Below, piece by piece: positions 57,581 through 64,000 of a stretch of 64,000 nucleotides of DNA. The notes under the pieces are model-generated. The model worked only from the letters and a program-made list of their open reading frames with translations. It did no database searches and had not been told where the DNA came from. The position numbers and the translations under genes were made by a program. How positions within the stretch are numbered: the first letter of the stretch is position 1; each line of letters starts with the position of its first letter. Source of the DNA: Canna indica (lineage: Eukaryota > Streptophyta > Magnoliopsida > Zingiberales > Cannaceae). The DNA lies in the NCBI GenBank assembly GCA_034359265.1, contig CP136892.1, positions 15,052,501 to 15,116,500 on the forward strand. Direction: 5' to 3'.

Positions 57581-58436
57581 GGATTAATTAATAAATTTAG
57601 CCCAAATTATAGGAGTTTTAACAAATTTAGCGCACTTTTTAATTTGCCATAATTCTAGCCCAAACTTTATATTTACAATAATTATAACCCGTCGTGAGAT
57701 ACTCGTTACATTAATCGTTAGTTTGCTGACGTGGCTGCACAGTCAGCTTTTAAAAAATATTTTTTATTCATTTTTTAATTTAACTTTTCCATCTCAGCAT
57801 ATTAAAAAAAAAGTTAATTAATGAATCTAGCCCAAACTATAGGGGTTTTAACAAATCTAGCCTACCTTTTAATTTGCTACAATTCTAGCCCAAACTTTTG
57901 AATTTACAATAATTATAACCCGCCGTGAGATATCATTTACATTAATCGTTGATGGCTTGGCAGGTCAGCCCTCCATCTGCCTCAGGTCGATGGCTTGGTA
58001 CAGAGTGATCATGTAGGTGGACATCATTAGCTTCAAGATCTTGACTACTTTCGCGCTCTTCTGCACCGAGATGAGGCCCAAGGAGTTGACGTCCTGGTTG
58101 TGTTGCTCCGCGCTGTGGACGTGGGTGGTAATCGGGTTGGCCAAGTACTAGAGCTGATTCCGACGAGCTGATTCCGTGCTCTGGACGTCCTGATTGTGTT
58201 TGTACCTTTTTTTAATATGCTGGGGTGACAAAACTTTAAAAAAAATGAATAAAAAAAATATTGTTTTAAAGTTGACTGTGTAGCCACGTCAGCACTAACG
58301 ATTAATGTAACGAGTATTTCACGACGGGTTATAATTATTGTAAATTCAAAAGTTTGGGCTAGAATTATGATAAATTAAAATGTGTGCTATATTTGTTAAA
58401 ACCCCTATAGTTTGAGCTGGATTCATTCATTAACCC
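57581..58436. mobile_element. Pack-MULE (Mutator-like) carrying a PAL fragment
   Basis: Perfect 9-bp TSD TAAATATAA at 57572-57580 and 58437-58445. TIRs of about 230 bp (57581-57809 and the inverse of 58203-58436) share 'tagcccaaa-ttatagg-gttttaac' and 'acaataattataacccgtcgtgag'. A second partial copy of the left TIR lies at 57812-57955. Between the TIRs is GC-rich sequence from a PAL gene. No transposase is present, the usual state of Pack-MULEs. Confidence 0.88.
57965..58147 (-). pseudogene. Captured phenylalanine ammonia-lyase fragment
   Basis: Minus frame of 60 codons from 58147: [52 protein letters not shown], then RQMEG and TGA at 57965. As I recall, PAL proteins have the matching stretch [20 protein letters not shown]... 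and ...ILKLMSST...ALCQAIDLRHLEE, a helical part of the PAL fold distant from the MIO-forming Ala-Ser-Gly. It lacks the rest of the enzyme. A second scrap, CACAATCAGGACGTC (about 58181-58195), looks like a rearranged copy of the HNQDV codons. It lies antisense to plus and has no start of its own. Confidence 0.88.
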
Positions 58437-58445
58437 TAAATATAA

Positions 58446-58989
58446 TTTACCTTTCCTACACGCTTCTCTGTTTTTCATCTTCTCTCTTCCCCTCCCCTCT
58501 CTCTCAATTAATCTCGAGCAATTAATTTTGTCTCTTAATTACTTCCTCTAATTAATTTATACACGTTATTTCTCTCTCAATTACACACGTCTCTCTCAAT
58601 AGTTACAGTTCTCTCCTTTCTCTCTCTCAAATAACTATTCTTTTACACATAAATATTTTTTTAATTTCTCCTTCTCATAACTGTTCGCGTCTCTTCTTCT
58701 TCTCTGCGTCTCTTCTTCTTCTTCTAGATTTTGTGGACCGCTACTTCAACCTGTTTGTGCAGAGAACCGCCGCCATTCCCCCACTTCGGTTGCTTGCACC
58801 ACCTCGCGTTGTGGTCGATGATGGAGGGGATCGATCTGTAAATGGGTTTGGACCCTTTTAGTTTCGGCCAAGTAGCAGTGCCCTTCCATGAGTAAGACAA
58901 GAACATGTTGAGGATATCTATAATTGTGGGAAAGATCTTGGAAAGGACTGTCATGATGAGGGTGGTGGTTGTTTTCCTCTCTTTCGCAG
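58446..58989 (+). other. CT-rich leader-like region and possible intron
   Basis: CT-rich to about 58730, then mixed sequence to a strong acceptor TTTTCCTCTCTTTCGCAG ending at 58989. This could be the promoter, 5' leader and leader intron of the exon at 58990. Confidence 0.35.
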
Positions 58990-59426
58990 GATGGCTCCCG
59001 TTGGAGAAGAATTGGATGGGGAAAGGAGAAATCTTGGATCTCGGATCGAAAGGCAACATCCTATTCATGCTGAGGAACAATTCAGTGCGTGTTTTACCAT
59101 GAGGAGTGCGCCTGTTTGCCACAGTAAGGTGAAACTATCCCCATTCTTTCAATTTCGGCTGCCACCGTCAAACTGCAGTTACTCGATTGATACGAACAAA
59201 GGAATAGTTGGTTATCCGGCGAGTGGTGGATGCACCAAAATTTTGGAGAATCATACTAAATTGAGACCTGCAAGTAGTGGGAATTGGAATTCACCGTTGC
59301 CTATATCTTATTTTCCTCCGCAAGGATTAACTGATAATAATCAGTCTCGGAGACGGTGTGAGAGAAATTTATCTGCTGATCCTTGGCATTCTGGTGCTTC
59401 CATACATCATGTAGCAAGAAGTAGAG
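58990..59426 (+). CDS. Orphan exon of an unknown plant gene
   Basis: Bounded by a pyrimidine-rich acceptor (…TTTCGCAG|GATGG) and a consensus donor (GTAGAG|GTAAGT), and open throughout. It begins MAPVGEELDGERRNLGS at ATG 58991, passes CHSKVKLSPFFQFRLPPSNC, GIVGYPASGGCTKILENHTK and FPPQGLTDNNQSRRRCERN, and ends HSGASIHHVARSRG at the donor. Good frame, codon texture and splice sites point to a real coding exon. ATG 58991 could be the start after a leader intron. The next exon was not found in the following 1.8 kb of AT-rich DNA, so the gene may be cut or have a long intron. The product is not recognised. Confidence 0.55.
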
Positions 59427-61269
59427 GTAAGTTTCCACTAAAATTCTCTTTGATTTAGAAAGTTCCAATAAATTATTTTACGTAGTTTAAAATAATTTAA
59501 ATTTTTTATTTTTTAATTTGTCTCTATTTGTTACATTATATCTAATTATATTTGATTTTTATTTATAAAAATATTACTTTTTATAATTTTTCATTTATAT
59601 ATATTTTGGTAGATAAAAATATTTTTTAATGTATTGAATTATTTTAGATTAGTTTTTGAATTTTTGAAATATCATTCATTGAGTTTGTTTTTAATATAGT
59701 ATTTCAAAATCAAATATATATTTATGTAGTTTAAAACAATTAAAAAAATTACTTTCTAATTTGTTTCAGTTTGTTATATTATATTTGATTTTTATACATA
59801 AGAAAATTATTATTATTATTGTAAATTATTTATTTGTTTATATATTTTATAAATTATATCGTTACAATGAAGATTTTTTAATTAAATATATTTTAGAATA
59901 AATACATATGATTATATAAGAAGCAAATTATATATTAATGTTGATTTGATATTTATATATTATTAACATTTTGTCCTTTTGTAATTATAAATTTTACTTT
60001 TTTAATTTTTTTTTTCTATACTAATTCTTTGAGCATATGGTTTTTTAGGTAATAATCATAGATTTATGAAGTAATTATTCAAAATATTTATAAATATATA
60101 AAATTATTTTTTATTATCTTTGTGTTTTTGAAATATTATTGTGTGTTATTTATGAAGAAAATTTTTATATTTTATTTTATTTTATTTAGATGAGTCGTAG
60201 TTGGTAGAATTTACTTTATTTTTATGTTATTTAATGTTTATTCGTAAAATTTCTTACTTTTATATAAATTTTTTTAAAAAATAAATGAAGAATATAATTA
60301 TCAAAATTAGTTTAAACTAAATTATACTTTCAAATAATAATATTCATACTCAAATAATTAAGGGTAATAATAAATATCATATATATTTATATATTGAAAT
60401 TTTAATTGTGTGATAAAAATGATATTTAATCAAGTGACATATATGTTTTAAATATATTAGATAATTCAGAATAGTTTCTTAATTTAGTAGTTAAACAAAA
60501 AGTTTACTATTAAAATATTTAAAAAATACATTTTAAATTTGTATAAGTTATTTGTTTACTATATAATTGGATCTTTGTTTTATATACCCTAAAAATGATA
60601 TTATTATTTTATTATTTTAGTTATATATTTGGCCATAGATTTTAATTTTATAATTTACTCATTTTTAATATCACATAAAGAAAAATATCAATGAAATATT
60701 ACATTAAAATTATAATTAATGAATAAATGAATATTTTAATGTATATTATTTTATACAATTAAAAATGAATAGTATAATTGAAAAGATTGGAATAAAAAAT
60801 AATTCAATTATCAATATTAAATTATATTCTTTGGAATTATCATTTTTTTTTAAAAAATCAAATATACATGTTCTCGACTAGTTAATTTAGTAATGTGATA
60901 CTACTAATGTTTTAACAAATATAGTTTCAACTTCAAAAAAAAAGAAATCTATATGCCATCTTGCAAAAAATGTTGCTCTTGTCAGCCTTCTGTTTGTTTT
61001 CTTATTAAATAGTTGACCTGGACTTCCATGTTTGTTTTTTAAGTTTACATTTTAAAGTATTTTTTAATTGCTAGGTTTTATTATTTGAGAAACAAAATAT
61101 TGCATTAGTTTGAGTTTTTATATATTTTAAATAGTATTTTATTTTTTAAATTATTTACGTATTATATATTTAAAAAGTATTATTTAATAAATATGCAGTT
61201 CCACCTGTATATAATTTGTTGGTGCAATCAATAAACTCGAGAATTGCTAGTTATCTAGTTGCTCCGACG
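59427..61269. other. Very AT-rich stretch, possible intron
   Basis: About 1.8 kb with extreme A/T content and no frame. Segments starting about 59478 and 59722 are diverged copies ('gtagtttaaaa-aatt', 'taatttgt-tc-gtttgtta', 'atatttgatttttat'), period about 240 bp. This could be the intron after the 58990 exon or decayed transposon DNA. Confidence 0.4.
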
Positions 61270-61530
61270 AGTTAATATTTTTAAAATATCTATTTTTTTA
61301 ATTTAAGGATATGTTTATTTCATTGGATAAAGAAATAGGATAATGAACAAATTTATATTCATTATATGTTTAGTGCATAGATTAGAAAAAAATATAATTA
61401 GGATAATATAAAATTGATATTATATTTTATGTACACAAAATTTAAATAATCTTATCAAACACTCACTCATTTACTATCCTATCGTGTCATATTAATCTAT
61501 CATATCCATTAAAGCAAACGAATCATTGGT
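61270..61530. repeat. Dispersed AT-rich repeat, copy 2
   Basis: Reverse-complement relative of 10911-11126 (shared 'actatcctat', 'atagattag-aaaaaaat'). Its two ends, 'atgtttatttcattggata' and the inverse of 'tatccattaaagcaaac', are weakly inverted, which suggests a MITE. Confidence 0.55.
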
Positions 61531-61559
61531 TGATAAGCATAATTTAGCTGGTAAGACTT

Positions 61560-64000
61560 ACAAAAACTTAAAATGAGCCATCATATTCTCCGTCTCCGTT
61601 TAGCTTGTAGGCCGCTAGGATGGCCTTCTAGCGATCTTCTTGCCTCGGGACACGCGCACTAGTCGCTTCTTGCCCCTTTAGCTGCTGCCCGATGTGGTTG
61701 GGAATATCCCTCCAACCAAGTCACATATGGTCGATCGTCAATGTGATCTCCTGGCGAGCTCCCCAACCCACCACCACCTCTTTAGGTGATCAATCCTATC
61801 ATATATTAGCTGGGCTCTCATCTCTCGGCCAGCGTCGTCTCTTCAGGGCATCCCCCATCATCGGTTGGGCTCACATATCTCGCTCAAAGCCGTCTCTTCT
61901 GGGCAACCCTCATTACCGGTTGGGCTCTCCCTAGACCATATCTTTGGGTCGAGCATTAGCGTTCCCTTTAATCGCTCCCCGTCAATGGTTGATCATCCTT
62001 TTGAGCACAATCACAATACATCATACAAATCATAATAAGAATGCATAACAAATCATGGCAAGTGTATCATTCATAACTAAGGTACTCTATGGAGCACCTT
62101 GTCTGCTAAACCGAGCACACCCAAACTCGCCCCTTCTCGAGCTCATTATACTCGGCTATACAAACCATATCATATCATAACATCATCAAATGGTTATATA
62201 TCAATGAATGTATCAATTTGCCGCACCTCGACATTCTACCTGGCCACACAAGCTGACATGTTATCATGTAAAAATAGTGTTTATCCAAAAAATTTAGAAA
62301 TCATATATTATGAGATATGCATATAAACTTCATAAAATCAGCCCCCTTGAGACATTATATCAAAAACAATGCAAGTTGATAATAATACGTCGATTGGAGG
62401 TCAAAACAATAAGTAAACACTAAAAACTACTTATCACTAGGCAGCCCCTCCACGGGCGGGCAATCTACTTGGTTGGGGCATTTTACTGAACACTTGGTAG
62501 GCAATCTGACCTTCACCAAGCTATATATCACTAGACAGTCCCTCCACAATAATTTCCAACATTTAAACATCAAAAAACTTGGCCAACACAGCCTTCTATC
62601 CTCGCTACAACCGAGGGTACAAAACTACCACGGGAAACCACGAAAACTCAATTGTACAAGTACCCAAATATGGTCTAGCATTCCCTACATTCAACCATAA
62701 ATTTTAGCATGATAACAACCTCAAACTCAATTTTCTCTCAACCATATCGACTCACAAGATCCCGTCATAATAGCTCACAACTCGTCTAAAGTTTCTACAT
62801 GAATCAATGGAAGACTTGGTCTCTAAACATCACAATAAAACAACCAAATTCAAACAACAATCCAAACACAAAATTTGAGCTCCTAAAGTCGACCAACTCG
62901 ACCACTCTCGGCCTCTGGTCATAGACTCAATCAAAAAGATGAGACTTTAACATAAACAAGTGGGTGAGACATTTCATCAAACACTTGGCAGACACACCCG
63001 ACCCCCAAAATTTGTCCCAACAACACTCTAGTATGTTCAAACACCATGGAGAAAGAATCACATCACGAATCGATCCAAAATCGCACAAAACACAACATAT
63101 TTGTAAGATTTCAATTCTAGCATTCGTACAACTAGGGCTGCCCAAAAGGGAGCAAATCTTTAACAATCAAGGCCACTCACCTCAATTCGAAGCCCCAATC
63201 TGATCCTAAACAATGACTCTGGCAATCTCCAATAAGCTCTCGCGGTCGGATCTCGTTTTCCAAGGTGTCGCCCCTTCCTCCTCCTCAGGTATCCCTAAAA
63301 TGGATCATCCAAATGAGATCTTCACCGTTCAGATTAAGGAAAAAGGAGTCTCGAACATGCTCACCAAAAATCAGTCCGATCAAATCCCTGATGGTCTCCC
63401 GATCGCTCAATTGGATTAAACTAGTTGCTGTTGGAATCTGCTGAAGAATACTAGAAACAATGCTTCGGTTTTTTTTATCACAATTACAGTTCATGTCGTC
63501 CAAAGACAATCTCCACTGATCATAATGAAGCACAAGAAGTATAATACCCACTGACCAAATTTCGATAAGATCAGATCACGAATGCCCCTTCGATCACGAC
63601 ATTTGATGAGATTCATCGCTCTTGGAACTGTCTGCCGATAACAATTCCTCCTTCCTCTCCTAGTTTGTGTGCCTCCTCCTAGGGATCTGTTTACAAGCCC
63701 AAAAACCACCCCCTATCATAAGTCTAGGTATATATAAGTCATCACTTAAAGTCCAAAAGATCATCACGCCCCTCACTAAAGTTTGCATCCAAACTTAATC
63801 CATGGCTCGACCACGCCGCACCAACTCAATTCGAGACCTGACTCAACCAAGCAAGCTAGACATCAATTACTCGACTAAAATTAATTTATCATGCACACAA
63901 GTCATACCTCTGATCATGATCACTGGCGATCCACTCGACTCACTCTGCGCGCATCCCGTGTTTCCAGCTAAAACACCAAAATTAACAGATATGAACATGA
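61560..64000 (+). mobile_element. Probable third TGTCACAC-type element, partial, runs off the window
   Basis: The layout matches the copies at 13004 and 24217: tandem 'gtctcttc-gggcatccc..catcatcggttgggctc' phrases (61820-61960), then 'catacaaatcataataagaatgcataacaa', then a (plus) tail with 'gtcatacctctgatcatgatc'. Long weak frames such as 63285-63551 minus have no domain support. Start and end are not defined. Confidence 0.45.

Noticed and set aside
63285..63709. Two minus ORFs of 88 and 72 codons near the window end
   Set aside because: They match the position of chance frames in the other TGTCACAC-type copies and show no domain.

Overview
The window looks like a repeat-rich stretch of a plant (almost certainly angiosperm) nuclear genome. 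The evidence is spliceosomal GT-AG introns, plant-type L1 LINEs with a C-terminal RNase H domain, a Ty1/copia element of SIRE/Maximus type with a tRNA-iMet primer site, a Ty3/gypsy element of the Tat/RIRE2 lineage, hAT, PIF/Harbinger, CACTA and Mutator-like elements, and a captured fragment of phenylalanine ammonia-lyase (PAL). I cannot name the species. Only one gene looks intact: a two-exon gene for an uncharacterised conserved plant protein at 43327-44899 (minus). A transit-peptide-like first exon lies at 792-1048 (minus) and an orphan exon at 58990-59426 (plus). Almost everything else is transposon or transposon-derived.

Layout. 1-2400: probable 5' part of a minus-strand gene. 2437-3571: fold-back element. 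3937-7520: PIF/Harbinger-type element with TAA target duplication. 7550-7920: gypsy LTR piece. 8013-8443: hAT-type MITE. 9334-10905: copia-type solo LTR. 12018-22457: a decayed L1 LINE on minus (ORF1, endonuclease, RT, zf-RVT, RNase H), broken by a coding-free LTR-type element (13004-15254), a hAT MITE (18121-18788) and a solo copia LTR (20534-22245). 22464-37116: fragments of one Tat-type gypsy element (LTR, gag, protease, RT, RNase H) on plus. It is interrupted by a 2.6 kb LTR-type element (24217-33571) that itself carries a complete gag-only copia element (25587-32376), and by a solo LTR (35207-36837). 37118-39025: a (TATAA)n tract split by a Mutator-like fold-back element. 39395-42883: CACTA end, hAT MITEs and a gene remnant. 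43327-44899: the intact gene. 46391-46981: MITE. 47290-57210: a second L1 LINE on minus, broken by two solo LTRs, a hAT MITE and a MITE within one of the LTRs. 57581-58436: a Pack-MULE carrying PAL sequence. 58446-61270: orphan exon and a very AT-rich stretch. 61270-64000: dispersed repeat and part of a further LTR-type element.

Many insertions were delimited by reading both ends and the target-site duplications (TSDs), and several LINE and gypsy reading frames rejoin across the inserts, which supports those boundaries. The most unusual signal is an array of palindromic CGGTCGACCG/CGATCG-type motifs. It sits about 50-80 bp upstream of the presumed TATA box in six of seven LTRs of one copia family and is absent from the seventh.
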